A DNA stretch of 64,000 nucleotides. It comes from Aeriscardovia sp. (GTDB taxonomy: Bacteria; Actinomycetota; Actinomycetes; Actinomycetales; Bifidobacteriaceae). The position numbers were made by a program, and so were the translations under genes. The stretch covers positions 34,494-98,493 of the forward strand of contig JAGBQM010000014.1 in assembly GCA_017632855.1 (NCBI GenBank), read 5' to 3'. Shown piece after piece: positions 16,642 to 26,216 of this stretch. Numbering within the stretch: the first letter of the stretch is position 1; every line of letters starts with the position of its first letter. The notes beneath the pieces are model-generated. The model was not told the origin of the DNA, searched no databases, and was given only the letters and a program-made list of their open reading frames with translations.

Positions 16642-17835
16642 TTAAAGCGAGGAAACCAAATCCCGGGTCTGTCTGGCGATGGATAGCTCCTCGTCAGTGT
16701 GAATTACAAGAACCTTTACGGAGCTTTCCGGAGAGGAAATGAGCCTGTTTTTCGGCCCGTTTTGGTTCTTTTCTTCATCCAGCTTTATTCCAAAGCAGGA
16801 GAGCTTCTCTGCGACAATCTTTCTTATGAAGGCCTGGTGCTCCCCTATGCCGGCTGTAAAGGTGAGGGCGTCTAGGGCCCCCATCTGGGCCCAGTAGGCC
16901 CCGATATAGCTTACAATCCTGTGGCAAAATACCTTCACGGCCAGGACCCCTTCAGCATCCCCCGCATTATAGAGGCCCTCTATCTCCCTCATATCGCTGT
17001 GTCCGCAAAGGCCCTTCAGACCGCTTTCTTCGTTATAGAGTTTTTCTATGCTTTCGGGGGTGTAGGGGGAATTTTTAAGGAGGTAGGTAATGCTGGCGGG
17101 ATCTATGTCTCCCGTTCTCGTCCCCATCACCAGGCCTTCCAGGGGGGTAAGCCCCATTGAAGTCTCCACTGCCCTCTCATTTATCTGGGCGCTGCAGCTG
17201 GCGCCGTTTCCCAGGTGCAATACTATCTGATGGAAGTCCTGGCCTTCCTTTGCCTCCATGGATCTCACCTTCGCTCCCACGAATTGATGGCTTATGCCGT
17301 GTGCTCCGTAACGGTAGATGTGGTACTTTTCAGCCACTTCCCTCTTAAGCGCATAGGTTCTCGTTTCGCTTGGGAGGCGGAAGAAGAAGGAAGTGTCGAA
17401 TACCGCCACCTGGGGCACTTGGGGCAGGAGGCTTCGCATAATTTCTATCCCCCGGGCTGCGGGGCCGTTGTGAAGAGGGGCTATGGACGACAGCTCCCAG
17501 ATTTCCTTCAAAACTTCCTCGTTTATGAGGGCGGGTCCGGGGAAGAGATCCGCCCCCTGGACGATCCTGTGCCCTATGGCCTTAATCCCCACTTCATCGA
17601 GATTGGGTCCGAATTCCTTAAAGGCGTCCAAAACTGCCTTAAAAGCCGCAAAGTGATCCCCGATCCCGCATTCCTTTACATTTTCCTTTCCCTCGGCTTC
17701 ATGGGTGATTTTACTCCCTTCCTGCCCTATCTTTTCCACTTCCCCAAGGGCAAGAAGCTTTTCCCCGTTCATGTCGAGCAGCTGGTACTTTATCGAGCTC
17801 GAACCTGAATTTATGACTAAAATGTTTTCACTCAT
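16642..17835 (-). CDS. ackA: Acetate kinase
   Basis: Makes ATP and acetate from acetyl phosphate, the product of phosphoketolase. The 397-residue protein has the phosphate-binding N-terminus ILVINSGSSSIKY (4-16), IGHRIVQG, the APLHNGP segment, AVFDTSF, RYGAHGISH, LHLGNGAS, SMGLTPLEGLVMGTRTGDIDP and FTAGIGEH. HRIVQGAD stands where many homologues have HRVVHGGE; this may be a lineage variant. The start overlaps the end of pta by eight bases, so the two are coupled. Order xfp-pta-ackA on one strand forms a complete acetyl-phosphate module. Confidence 0.95.
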   Translation of the reverse strand: MSENILVINSGSSSIKYQLLDMNGEKLLALGEVEKIGQEGSKITHEAEGKENVKECGIGDHFAAFKAVLDAFKEFGPNLDEVGIKAIGHRIVQGADLFPGPALINEEVLKEIWELSSIAPLHNGPAARGIEIMRSLLPQVPQVAVFDTSFFFRLPSETRTYALKREVAEKYHIYRYGAHGISHQFVGAKVRSMEAKEGQDFHQIVLHLGNGASCSAQINERAVETSMGLTPLEGLVMGTRTGDIDPASITYLLKNSPYTPESIEKLYNEESGLKGLCGHSDMREIEGLYNAGDAEGVLAVKVFCHRIVSYIGAYWAQMGALDALTFTAGIGEHQAFIRKIVAEKLSCFGIKLDEEKNQNGPKNRLISSPESSVKVLVIHTDEELSIARQTRDLVSSL

Positions 17836-19552
17836 CGTCTTCCTCTTCGCAGCTTAACGCCGTGATGGCAATAGTATTGACTATATCCCACATGGTAGAT
17901 CCCCTAGACAAGTCGTTTACAGGCTTGTTTAGGCCTTGAAGCACAGGCCCTATCGCTATGGCCCCGCCCGTCCTTTCCACGGCCTTGTAAAGGATGTTTC
18001 CCGAGTCCAGATCGGGGCAAATATAGGCGCTCACCCTTCCTGCGAAGGGATTGTTGGGGGCCTTTAGCTTCGCTACCTGGGGGCTGAAGGCCGCATCGAA
18101 CTGGATGGGGCCCACAAAGGAGGCTTTGGGATGCAGGGAGGAGAAATCTTCAACCGCTTCCTTGACCATGTCTACGTCCTTGCCCTTTCCGGACCCCAAA
18201 GTGGAATAGGACAAAAAGCCCACTATGGGGTCGATTCCCACCATTTTAGCCGTTTTGCAGGTTTGGGAAGCGATGATGGAGAGCTGGGAAGGGGTGGGAT
18301 TTGGAACTATGGCGACATCCGCATATATGTCCACGTGATCTTGCATGCACATAAGCATGGAGCCTGAAACTATCTCGCTTCCGGGGCGCGTGCGGATAAT
18401 TCTCAGGGCGGGCCTTACGGTTTGAGCCGTCGAATGCACTGCTCCCGATACCATTCCGTCCGCCATGCCGGTTTTTACCAGCATCGTCCCGAAGTAGGAG
18501 GGGTCTCTTATAAGATCCGCTATTTCTTCTTCGCTGCAGGCGGGCAGGGCCTTTTTCATCCCTTCTTCCAACTTCGCCTTCAACGATCCTTCATCCATGG
18601 AAAGGATTTTTGCCTTGGAAATGAAGCTCAGGCTGATGTTTTCCGCCCGCCTTCTGATGTATTTTTCCTCTCCTAAGAGGATGATGTTGACGGCATCCAG
18701 GGAAAGGACGTAGTTTGCCGCCCTCAGCACCCTTTCTTCGGATCCCTCCGGAAGCACTATGGTCTTTTTCCTTTCCGACGCCCTCCTGATTAAAGAGTAC
18801 TGAAAAGAGGCGGGGGTGACGGGCGCGGTAAGCGGCCTGGAGAGGGCCTGAAAGAGCTCTTCTTCATTAACCCCTCTTCGATAGGCTTCAAAGCAGGCCC
18901 TGGCTTTTTGCCTGAGATCCCCTTTCGCTTCCACCCTCTCTATAAACCAGATGGGAATCGAAAGGTCTACAAGATCCAGCCTTACCTTTTCTTCTATTCC
19001 CTCGTGGCAAGGCGACACGAAGGCACCCAGTATCTTGCTCCCCTTCTCCTGCACCGTCCTTGCGCACGCCTTTATGCTCTCAGATATCTCCTCGGCGCTT
19101 CTGCCTTCCCCGCTTACCGACAGCAATACCGGGCACTGGAGGTCGGCGCTGAGGGAGGCGTCGGTATTCATGCGGTTGGGGTGGGCCACCTTGGAGTAAT
19201 CGGAGCCTACCACGAGCGCGAAGTTCGCTTTCTTTATGGCAGGAGAGGTATAGAACTTTGTGACTATGACCCTCCTCATAAGGGGCTCGTTTGCGTAATA
19301 CTCTTCTTCTTCCACCCCCGCATGCTCTTCTTCCTTCCCCGCCTCCAAATCCAGTTCTTCCATGGATGCCGAAAGCAACGGCAAAAGCCCTTTCGGCTTA
19401 AAAAGCGGCTGAAAGAAAGAGACCAAAGGGTAGAGCTTGGAAAGCGAATTAAGCAGCCCTACGGCCACGGCGTCCCTTCCTTCCTCGCCAGAAGGGGAAA
19501 AAAGAAAGACTCTGTCCGTGGACTCTATTTTGTTGGAAGAAGATTGCCTCAT
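17828..19552 (-). CDS. pta: Phosphate acetyltransferase (long form)
   Basis: Interconverts acetyl-CoA and acetyl phosphate. The 574 residues comprise an N-terminal P-loop-like/DRTGG-type region (1-about 230), divergent from E. coli Pta, and a C-terminal PTA_PTB catalytic domain (about 240-574). The catalytic domain shows IVLPEGSEERVLRAA, DGMVSGAVHSTAQTVRPALRII, YADVAIVPNPTPSQLSIIA, and a final VNDLSRGSTMWDIVNTIAITA. No good Shine-Dalgarno sequence precedes the start chosen. It follows the xfp terminator hairpins by about 40 bases and overlaps ackA by eight bases. Confidence 0.93.
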   Translation of the reverse strand: MRQSSSNKIESTDRVFLFSPSGEEGRDAVAVGLLNSLSKLYPLVSFFQPLFKPKGLLPLLSASMEELDLEAGKEEEHAGVEEEEYYANEPLMRRVIVTKFYTSPAIKKANFALVVGSDYSKVAHPNRMNTDASLSADLQCPVLLSVSGEGRSAEEISESIKACARTVQEKGSKILGAFVSPCHEGIEEKVRLDLVDLSIPIWFIERVEAKGDLRQKARACFEAYRRGVNEEELFQALSRPLTAPVTPASFQYSLIRRASERKKTIVLPEGSEERVLRAANYVLSLDAVNIILLGEEKYIRRRAENISLSFISKAKILSMDEGSLKAKLEEGMKKALPACSEEEIADLIRDPSYFGTMLVKTGMADGMVSGAVHSTAQTVRPALRIIRTRPGSEIVSGSMLMCMQDHVDIYADVAIVPNPTPSQLSIIASQTCKTAKMVGIDPIVGFLSYSTLGSGKGKDVDMVKEAVEDFSSLHPKASFVGPIQFDAAFSPQVAKLKAPNNPFAGRVSAYICPDLDSGNILYKAVERTGGAIAIGPVLQGLNKPVNDLSRGSTMWDIVNTIAITALSCEEEDDE

Positions 19553-19590
19553 ATACGTATGTCTAGCACCAGGAAATTAAAAGATAAAGC

Positions 19591-19641
19591 AAAGAAAAGG
19601 GGCCTTCGGCCCCACTTCACAAAAGAGCTACTTTTGTGAAG
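19591..19641 (-). terminator. Double stem-loop terminator of xfp, first stem spans the stop codon
   Basis: Read on the minus strand, CTTCACAAAAG and CTTTTGTGAAG form an exact 11-base-pair stem around loop TAGCT, which contains the xfp TAG stop (19628-19630). Immediately after comes GGGGCC-GAA-GGCCCC and then TTTTCTTT. The second stem with its T-rich tail is a standard intrinsic terminator. The first stem extends into the last xfp codons. Confidence 0.7.
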
Positions 19642-22096
19642 GATTGGAGGAACCTCCGGCGGAAGTTCCGTGTTCATGGCTTATGCTTGAATCCCAGTCC
19701 ACAAGATCTTCCTCCTTCACTTCGCCCCAGTGCCAACCGGTGTAGTCTTCGATGTCTACTCCGTTTTCCTTTGCGTACTCCCAGGCCTTTTGCCTCTTTG
19801 CTTCCAGCCTTCCGATCGCTTCCTTGTCTTTTGCTCCCACCATTTCAAGGGCAAGGGCGGCCAAGTGATAGCGATCCATGTCGTTACTGCGGAGCATGTC
19901 GAAGGGGGTGGTGATGGATCCGCGCTCGCTGTAGCCCATAACTTTCCAGTTGCCGCAGCCGGGGCGGCCGTGGATAAGCGAGTAGACTTCCCTTGGGTAG
20001 GAGTGGTAAGCGAAGAGGACGGGATTGTCTTTGCCGAAGATCTCCTCGAACTCTTCGTCGCTTATGGCCTCGTCGTTTTCTTCCCTGTTTTGGATCTTCA
20101 AAAGCTCCAGGATGTTTACGACCCTGTACTTTATGCCTTCGGCATTGAGCAGGCAGCTGGCCGCAAGGATTTCCTGGGTGGGGATGTCTCCTGCGCACAC
20201 AAGCACTATCTGTTCTTCTCCCTTTTGGCAGTTAGAGGCCCACTTCCATTCTCCCAGGCCCTTTTCAACTTCCTTCCTCGCTTCTTCCATCGTCAGGTAG
20301 CAGAAGTTGAGCTGCTTTCCGGCGACGATGGCGTTTATCTTGTTTTCAGACTTGAAGGACTTTTCGGCTATTGCAAGGAGGGTGTTGGGGTCTACCGCAA
20401 AGTAGATGCTGACGACGTGATCGTTATTGAAGTTCTTGTTCAGGAAGATGTCGATGATTCCGGGATCCTGGTGGGTAAAGCCGTTGTGATCCTGCCTCCA
20501 AACATGGGAGGAAAGGAGGAGGTTGAGAGAAGACAGGGGCTTTCTCCACCAGATCTTCTTTATCTGCTCAAGCCACTTGGCATGCTGGTTGAGCATGGAA
20601 TCCACCACATGGGCGAATGCTTCGTAAGAGCTCCAAATTCCGTTTCTTCCGGTAAGGATGTAGCCTTCAAGCATCCCTTCCATCTGGTGCTCGCTAAGCT
20701 GTTCTATGACGGCTCCGGAAGCTGCCATGGATTCGTCAGCCTGTTCGTCTTCGTACAGGCCGTTCCACTGCTTGTCTGTCACTTCGTAGACCGCGTTAAG
20801 CCTGTTGGAAGCAGTCTCGTCGGGTCCAAAAACCCTAAAGATTCCGGGGTTGCGGCTGATGATGTCGCGGATGTAGGAGCCAAGGACGCGGGTCGCTTCC
20901 ACTTTGCCCCATCCGTGTCCAAAGTCTTTTACGCCCGCCACTTCGTAGTTTCCGATTTCCGGCAGATCCAATTTTTCGGATCCCCTGTTGGTGTTGGGGT
21001 TAAATCCTAGGCGCAGATCTCCTTCTGGAATGCACTCGAGCACTTGAGGGTTGAGGTTTCCCTCGGAATCGAAGAGTTCTTCGGGCCTATAGGACTCCAG
21101 CCAGTTTTTGAGCATCTCAAACTGCGCTTCGTCGCTTTTAGCCCTGGTGAGGGGGACCTGGTGGGCCCTGAAAGTGCCCTCGACTTTTTTGTTATCTACT
21201 ACCTTCGGGCCGGTCCAGCCTTTGGGGGTCTTGAAGATTATCAGAGGATAGCGCCCGATCTTGCCCGAATCCTTTATGTCGCAGATCTTGGCGAAAACTT
21301 CTTCAAGGAGGGCGTGGAAGCGGGAGTGAATGCTCATCATGTCTTCGTCGTCGAAGCCCGCCACAAACTCGTGGGGATCGTAGCCCATTCCCTTAAAGAA
21401 GCTCGCCCTGTCTTCGGGGCTGATTCTCGAAAGTATGGAGGGATTGGCGATCTTGTAGCCGTTTAGGTGCAGTATCGGGAGCACCATTCCGTCAGTTTTG
21501 GGGTTGATGAATTTGTCGGCCCACCAGCTGGTGGAAAGCGCCCCCGTCTCGGCTTCTCCGTCCCCTATCGCGCATACCGTCAAAAGGCTGGGGTTGTCGA
21601 GAACGGATCCGTAGGCGTGGCTGAGGCTGTAGCCCAGCTCCCCTCCTTCATGCATGCTTCCGGGAATTTCGGGCCCGTAGTGGGAGGGGTCTCCCCCGGG
21701 CCAAGAGAACTTGCGGAAGAACTCTGTAAGCCCCTCTTCCCCTTTGGGCATTTCGGGGTGGAAATATTCGTAGCTTCCGTCAATGAAGGATTGGACTCTC
21801 CCCGCAGGGCCCCCATGCCCCGGCCCCATAATGAATACGGTATTTTGGCCGTGGTCTCTTATAAGCCTGTTTATATGTCCAAAAAGGAAATTCAGACCCG
21901 GAGTGGTGCCCCAATGCCCCACTAGTCTGGACTTCACGTCTTCAGGCGTGAAGGGCTCCCTCATGAGCGGATTTGATTTCAGATAGATTTGTCCTGCGGA
22001 CATATAATTTGCAGCCCTGAAATACCTGTCCACGTCCTCGAATGAATTGCTGCCGGATCCATTCTTTTCCCATGGGGTCCCAAGTAGAGAATCCAT
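19628..22096 (-). CDS. xfp: Xylulose-5-phosphate/fructose-6-phosphate phosphoketolase
   Basis: The key enzyme of the bifid shunt: it cleaves fructose-6-P or xylulose-5-P with phosphate to give acetyl phosphate plus erythrose-4-P or glyceraldehyde-3-P, using thiamine diphosphate. The 822 residues match the bifidobacterial length. Motifs run in order: [19 protein letters not shown] (59-77), [25 protein letters not shown], the TPP-binding IGDGEAETG (about 178-186), and [17 protein letters not shown]. The C-terminal [16 protein letters not shown] segment and YHSYP...HGRPGCGNW follow. The ATG has AAGGA upstream. A TATAAT promoter lies in the gap to the aspartate decarboxylase gene. Confidence 0.96.
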   Translation of the reverse strand: MDSLLGTPWEKNGSGSNSFEDVDRYFRAANYMSAGQIYLKSNPLMREPFTPEDVKSRLVGHWGTTPGLNFLFGHINRLIRDHGQNTVFIMGPGHGGPAGRVQSFIDGSYEYFHPEMPKGEEGLTEFFRKFSWPGGDPSHYGPEIPGSMHEGGELGYSLSHAYGSVLDNPSLLTVCAIGDGEAETGALSTSWWADKFINPKTDGMVLPILHLNGYKIANPSILSRISPEDRASFFKGMGYDPHEFVAGFDDEDMMSIHSRFHALLEEVFAKICDIKDSGKIGRYPLIIFKTPKGWTGPKVVDNKKVEGTFRAHQVPLTRAKSDEAQFEMLKNWLESYRPEELFDSEGNLNPQVLECIPEGDLRLGFNPNTNRGSEKLDLPEIGNYEVAGVKDFGHGWGKVEATRVLGSYIRDIISRNPGIFRVFGPDETASNRLNAVYEVTDKQWNGLYEDEQADESMAASGAVIEQLSEHQMEGMLEGYILTGRNGIWSSYEAFAHVVDSMLNQHAKWLEQIKKIWWRKPLSSLNLLLSSHVWRQDHNGFTHQDPGIIDIFLNKNFNNDHVVSIYFAVDPNTLLAIAEKSFKSENKINAIVAGKQLNFCYLTMEEARKEVEKGLGEWKWASNCQKGEEQIVLVCAGDIPTQEILAASCLLNAEGIKYRVVNILELLKIQNREENDEAISDEEFEEIFGKDNPVLFAYHSYPREVYSLIHGRPGCGNWKVMGYSERGSITTPFDMLRSNDMDRYHLAALALEMVGAKDKEAIGRLEAKRQKAWEYAKENGVDIEDYTGWHWGEVKEEDLVDWDSSISHEHGTSAGGSSNPSQK

Positions 22097-22144
22097 AATA
22101 AACGTTCCTTTTTTCTTGATTGGATAAAAGAAAATCCGTCTATT

Positions 22145-22171
22145 ATTATAAATTCATCCATTCTTATCCAA
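22145..22171 (-). promoter_or_regulatory. Probable xfp promoter
   Basis: On the minus strand, TTGGAT (22171-22166) and a perfect TATAAT (22150-22145) are separated by 15 bases, a short spacer. The start point would be about 42 bases upstream of the xfp ATG. The element lies in the 81-base gap after the aspartate decarboxylase gene, so xfp can be transcribed separately from it. Confidence 0.5.
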
Positions 22172-22177
22172 GGGATC

Positions 22178-23803
22178 CTATTTTTCTTCCTTCCACTGCT
22201 CGAAATAGTCCTGCAAAAGCTTCCTTACTTTGTCTCCTATCTGGGGGTAGGCGGCATCGGGAAGGTTGGCTTCAGAGACCCTCACGATTCCCCTGTTGGA
22301 CCCGAATCCCACTCCGTCCATCAAAACCACCCCGTAGCGGGAGGCGAGCTTATAGAGGAAGTCGAGGCGGTCGAAGTGGGTGGCAAGCCATGTGGAAAAT
22401 TCCTTTCCGTAGTGCTTTTCGGCTATGGCGTACACATCTACCAAAGAGTAGTACTTGGTGTTTCTGGAATTGTTGAAGTCTTCTATGCCCAGGGCCTTGT
22501 TCAGAGAGGCGTACCTTGCGTCCACCAGATCGCACGCTTCCTCTATGTAGAAGTCTTTCTCCCCCTGGGCTATGTTTACGAGGTGAGACAGGGAGAAGAG
22601 ATCTTCCATGATTTGCTGGGGGGTCGAAAGCCCCGCCGTGTGGTAGAGGCCTATGGAACGGCTGTCGGCCACTATCCGATCTATAAACTTCATGTTCTCA
22701 GGTTCCATGGAATCGTGGGCATAGCGCTTGTCGACCTCTTCCTTTTGCTTTTTTGGAAGGCCGGCTATCAATTCGTCAAATACGTTGTCCTCGTTTATCC
22801 CCAAAACTCCCAGCCTCCAACCGGTAACGCCGTAAAGCTTGGAGTAGGAGTAGACGAGAAGCGTGTTATAAGGCATGACGCTGTAGATGCTGCGAAATTC
22901 TGAGGCGAAGGTGCTGTAGACGTCGTCTGTGATCACCATAAGGTGTGGGTTTTTCTTTACCGCCTCCTTAAGCGCCTCGAGGGTGGGGGTTGAGAGGGCG
23001 ACGGAACCCGGGTTGGAAGGATTGACCAATATAAGCGCTTTGACCTCGGAATCGTTTAGCGCTTCTACGGCCTCAGCCTTAAGCTGCCAGTGGTCGGATT
23101 CTATAGACTTCAAATCTATGGTCTTTAGCCTGTAGTCGTTTAGCTGGGGGATGGCCAGATAGGGAGAAAATATGGGGGTGTTTAGGATGATTTTGTCCCC
23201 GGGGGCGATAAGGTGGTTTTCCTTTAAGGAGTTGAATATGTAGGCTATGGCTGCCGTAGCCCCTTCGGTCGGGAAGAGCTGGGTCGTGTTTATGAGCTTT
23301 TTAACGTCGTGGCCCGCGTAAAGGATGGAAGCAAGATAATGGTTTATAACGGTTTGAGTGCAGTCTAAAACCCTGCTGGGCATGGGGTAGTCGTTTCCCA
23401 AAACCCCGTTTACAAGCTCGCTTGCAAATTCATCCCCGTCAAATCCCAGGTTCACTTCCCCGTAGTCTAAAGCCTTGGAAAGGAACAGGTCGGCGGGGGA
23501 ATCGGAAAGGAATGAGCGCAGGCGCTTTGCCATGCCTTCTTTTTCAGTGTAGCCGGCCAGGTCTTTTTCGCTAATCGTTCGCCTGCTCTCCTGAACCCCG
23601 AATTCCACCAGGCGGCAGAAAGCCAGCCGGGAAACCGTTTGTATCCAATTAGGATTGCCCCTTCCGGCATTTAATACGGGGCTGGAAGTGCTGTTTTTTT
23701 CAGCCAGTTTTACAAGGCAGGATGCCACTTCAAAATTTCCCAGTCTGGCCAGATCTTTTTCATACTCGTCTAAAGATTTACCGTCAGCATTTTCCGAAAC
23801 CAT
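22178..23803 (-). CDS. aspD: Aspartate 4-decarboxylase / aspartate aminotransferase (AspD)
   Basis: A PLP enzyme that converts L-aspartate to L-alanine and CO2, with side aminotransferase activity. The 541 residues exceed ordinary type I aminotransferases (about 400) by the N- and C-terminal extensions typical of AspD. LNAGRGNPNW (44-53) is the AspD N-terminal hallmark. NPSNPGS (261-267), TDDVYSTFA (292-300) and the PLP lysine Lys322 in YSYSKLYGVTGWRLG follow. No AspT aspartate/alanine antiporter gene is in the window, so the usual proton-motive partner is not seen here. Its neighbours are the fermentative xfp-pta-ackA block downstream and a tRNA-Leu upstream. Confidence 0.88.
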   Translation of the reverse strand: MVSENADGKSLDEYEKDLARLGNFEVASCLVKLAEKNSTSSPVLNAGRGNPNWIQTVSRLAFCRLVEFGVQESRRTISEKDLAGYTEKEGMAKRLRSFLSDSPADLFLSKALDYGEVNLGFDGDEFASELVNGVLGNDYPMPSRVLDCTQTVINHYLASILYAGHDVKKLINTTQLFPTEGATAAIAYIFNSLKENHLIAPGDKIILNTPIFSPYLAIPQLNDYRLKTIDLKSIESDHWQLKAEAVEALNDSEVKALILVNPSNPGSVALSTPTLEALKEAVKKNPHLMVITDDVYSTFASEFRSIYSVMPYNTLLVYSYSKLYGVTGWRLGVLGINEDNVFDELIAGLPKKQKEEVDKRYAHDSMEPENMKFIDRIVADSRSIGLYHTAGLSTPQQIMEDLFSLSHLVNIAQGEKDFYIEEACDLVDARYASLNKALGIEDFNNSRNTKYYSLVDVYAIAEKHYGKEFSTWLATHFDRLDFLYKLASRYGVVLMDGVGFGSNRGIVRVSEANLPDAAYPQIGDKVRKLLQDYFEQWKEEK

Positions 23804-23909
23804 ATGCTCACCGACCTTTCTTTAGATATTTTAGACAAGACTTTTAAACGCGAATCGGCCCAAAAGCCGAAAAACAAAGCAGGAAAAAGATGAAAAAGGG
23901 ACAAAAAAG

Positions 23910-23997
23910 TGTCCAGAGCGGGAGTTGAACCCGCACGACCGATATAGTTGGTCACTAGCACCTCAAGCTAGCGCGTCTACCATTCCGCCACCTGGAC
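23910..23997 (-). tRNA. tRNA-Leu (anticodon GAG)
   Basis: An 88-base class II tRNA on the minus strand with a normal long variable arm. The acceptor GTCCAGG pairs with TCTGGAC, with A73 at 23910. The anticodon stem CTAGC/GCTAG encloses TTGAGGT (anticodon GAG). A variable arm follows, then T-arm TGCGGG-TTCAACT-CCCGC. CCA is not encoded, and a CTTTTTT run directly follows the gene. It is a useful contrast with the short tRNA-Leu(CAA) at 12499. Confidence 0.95.
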
Positions 23998-24079
23998 AGC
24001 ACAGTCATTCTATCACGCATTAGGGGAAGAATACAGGCTTTGTAAAATAATTTATATAAGCATCGTTCCGGGAGAATTT

Positions 24080-24421
24080 ATGGAAAACGAAGAGGACTGT
24101 ATTTTTTGCAAGATAGTGTCAGGAGAAATTCCTTCGCAGAAAGTGTATGAAGACGAAAAGGTGTTGGCTTTTAAAGACATACACCCCATGGCCAAAGTGC
24201 ACGTTTTAATCGTGCCTAAAAAGCACCTTAAAAACGTGGAGGAAATAGCGTCTTTCGATCCGGATCTTTTGGCCCACATAGTGGAAGTGGCCGCAAAAAT
24301 AGCGAAGAAAGAATACAACGGATCCTACAGGCTTGTCTTCAATACGGGGCTGGATGCCGGACAGACCGTATTTCACGCCCATGCCCACGTTTTGACGGGC
24401 GAGAAATTGGAAGAGGCATGA
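24080..24421 (+). CDS. HIT-family nucleotide phosphohydrolase/transferase
   Basis: HIT (HINT-branch) proteins hydrolyse nucleoside phosphoramidates or related nucleotides. The 113-residue protein has the N-terminal CIFCKIVSGEIPS, then AFKDIHPMAKVHVLIVPKKH, and the catalytic triad HAHAH at 99-103. GGGAG ten bases before the ATG is the ribosome-binding site. It overlaps ybeY by four bases and opens a four-gene chain HIT-ybeY-corC-era. In many Actinobacteria phoH also lies in this cluster; it is absent here. Confidence 0.93.
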   Translation: MENEEDCIFCKIVSGEIPSQKVYEDEKVLAFKDIHPMAKVHVLIVPKKHLKNVEEIASFDPDLLAHIVEVAAKIAKKEYNGSYRLVFNTGLDAGQTVFHAHAHVLTGEKLEEA

Positions 24422-24903
24422 GCGTAGAAATCAACAACGAATCCGGCTGGAGGGTAGATTCCCAAGCTCTTCAGGAAGCGGCCAAGTGGGTCTTTCGGCG
24501 CCTTAAGATTTCTTTGCGCTGCGAACTTTCCATCCTCTTTACCGACCCGGATTCCATAGCCCTCCTCCACGAGCAGTATATGGGCCTTCAGGGCCCCACG
24601 GACGTCTTGAGCTTTCCGATGGATGAAATCAAGCCCGGAAAGGGAAGCCAGGGGATGCTTGGAGACATAATGATCTGCCCCCAGGTGGCCTCCATTCAGG
24701 CCAAGTGCACGGGGCACAGGACTATAGACGAAATCCTGCTTTTGGAAATTCACGGCATCCTCCATCTTTTGGGCTTCGATCACAACAGCGACAAGCTTCA
24801 AAGGCAGATGTTTTCCCTGCAGCGCTACCTGCTCTTCACCTTCCTTTACCAGTACGGAGGCATTGCAGACGCCGGACCCATCCGGTCTGACGCCGATTTA
24901 TGA
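24418..24903 (+). CDS. ybeY: Endoribonuclease YbeY (rRNA maturation factor)
   Basis: A zinc-dependent single-strand endoribonuclease acting in 16S rRNA 3' maturation and ribosome quality control. The 161-residue protein carries the signature HGILHLLGFDH with the three zinc-binding histidines His112, His116 and His122. TDVLSFPMDE (61-70) and LGDIMICP precede it as usual. ATGA overlaps couple it to the HIT gene upstream and the CorC-like gene downstream. Confidence 0.95.
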   Translation: MSVEINNESGWRVDSQALQEAAKWVFRRLKISLRCELSILFTDPDSIALLHEQYMGLQGPTDVLSFPMDEIKPGKGSQGMLGDIMICPQVASIQAKCTGHRTIDEILLLEIHGILHLLGFDHNSDKLQRQMFSLQRYLLFTFLYQYGGIADAGPIRSDADL

Positions 24904-26216
24904 GTCCCATCCACATAGTTTTCATAGCCGCCTGCAGCTTTTTTACGGTCTGCTTCGTGTGGTCCTCCTTGGTTCTTGCCACCCAGGAAGCGGCAGTCAT
25001 GCAGATTACCCGCACCGCCGTAAACAATTTTTCTTTTAACGCCCAGACCGACACCAATCTCACCGAATTTGAGCGCTCAAAGAAGCTGAAAAAGCTCAGA
25101 AAGGTTCAGCATCTGATAAATAAGAGGCCCCTGACCGCCTCCGCCGCGTCTTTTTGGCGGGTTATCATGAATATTTTTTCAGGCGTGGCCCTTTCCCTTT
25201 TGGCGATCCAGTTTATAGACAGGCTCTGGTTCGGAGCGCTTGTGGGATTTATCGGGGCAATCCTCATAGCCATCCTCTCGGCCCTCCTCAGGCCCGTGAT
25301 GTCTAGCGACAGGCCCCTCCAGACCATGCTGCGCCACTGCGGGTTTATGACCCTTTTGGTGCACCTTGTCCCGCGCGGCAAAGCCTTTTCCGAAAAACAC
25401 AAGGAAGAGGAAGGGGAAGAAGAGCTGGAGCAGATAAGGATAGAGCAGGGAAAGGAAATGGTGGCAAGAATCGCGGAAGCGACTAATATGGACGCCTCCG
25501 CGGGAGAAATGCTGAAAAATATAGTCACCCTCTCCGATACCCTCACTCGTGAAATTATGGTTCCCAGAACCGATATAGTCTGCATAAAAAAAGACGCGAG
25601 CATAGCGGATGCCATAAAGCTTTTTTCAAAGACCGGGTTTGGAAAACTGCCCGTAATAGGGGAAGACATAGACGACCTTCTGGGGGTCCTCTACTTAAAG
25701 GACGTGATCTACGCCACGACTTTGGGATCCGTCTCGCAAAACGCCAAAACTTTGAGCCTTGTAAGGGAGCCCTTCATGGTTCCCGAAAGCAAGCCCGTAG
25801 ACGACCTGTTTCACCAAATGCAGGACAGAAACCAGCATTTTAGCGTGGTGGTAGACGAATACGGGGGCATTGCGGGGCTGGTCAGCATGAAAGACGTGAT
25901 AGAGCAGATAGTGGGGGATCTGGTAGACGAGCACGACAAGTCCCAGCACGACGCCCCTATAAAAATAGGCCAGACATGGAGCATGCCTGCAAGGACCCCC
26001 ATTTCGGATCTGGAAGAAATATTTGAAATAGACTTTCAGGAAGACGACGTAGACACCGTCTACGGCCTTTTGACCAAGCTCTTAGGCCATATTCCCAAAA
26101 TTAACGAACAGGTCGTCACCCACGGGCTCATCCTCTATGCGGCTGCCGGAAAAAGCAGGAAGGTTCCAAACATAGTGGCCGAGCCCGTAGTGGAGGAGGA
26201 AGAGGAAGATGAGTGA
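24900..26216 (+). CDS. CNNM/CorC-family membrane protein with CBS domains
   Basis: HlyC/CorC-type proteins are linked to Mg2+/Co2+ homeostasis. The 438 residues comprise an N-terminal membrane domain (helices near 5-28, 80-100, 105-130; a CNNM/DUF21 type that is rather short), a charged linker, a CBS pair (about 210-345) beginning TREIMVPRTDIVCI, and a C-terminal CorC_HlyC domain. FSVVVDEYGGIAGLVSMKDVIEQIVGD is a very typical CorC segment. It overlaps ybeY by four bases and era by eight. Confidence 0.9.
   Translation: MSPIHIVFIAACSFFTVCFVWSSLVLATQEAAVMQITRTAVNNFSFNAQTDTNLTEFERSKKLKKLRKVQHLINKRPLTASAASFWRVIMNIFSGVALSLLAIQFIDRLWFGALVGFIGAILIAILSALLRPVMSSDRPLQTMLRHCGFMTLLVHLVPRGKAFSEKHKEEEGEEELEQIRIEQGKEMVARIAEATNMDASAGEMLKNIVTLSDTLTREIMVPRTDIVCIKKDASIADAIKLFSKTGFGKLPVIGEDIDDLLGVLYLKDVIYATTLGSVSQNAKTLSLVREPFMVPESKPVDDLFHQMQDRNQHFSVVVDEYGGIAGLVSMKDVIEQIVGDLVDEHDKSQHDAPIKIGQTWSMPARTPISDLEEIFEIDFQEDDVDTVYGLLTKLLGHIPKINEQVVTHGLILYAAAGKSRKVPNIVAEPVVEEEEEDE

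Noticed and set aside
19730..21010. A 426-codon open frame on the plus strand opposite xfp
   Set aside because: It is antisense to a well-identified gene, has no recognisable motif and no promoter or ribosome-binding site; codon bias of xfp explains the open antisense frame.
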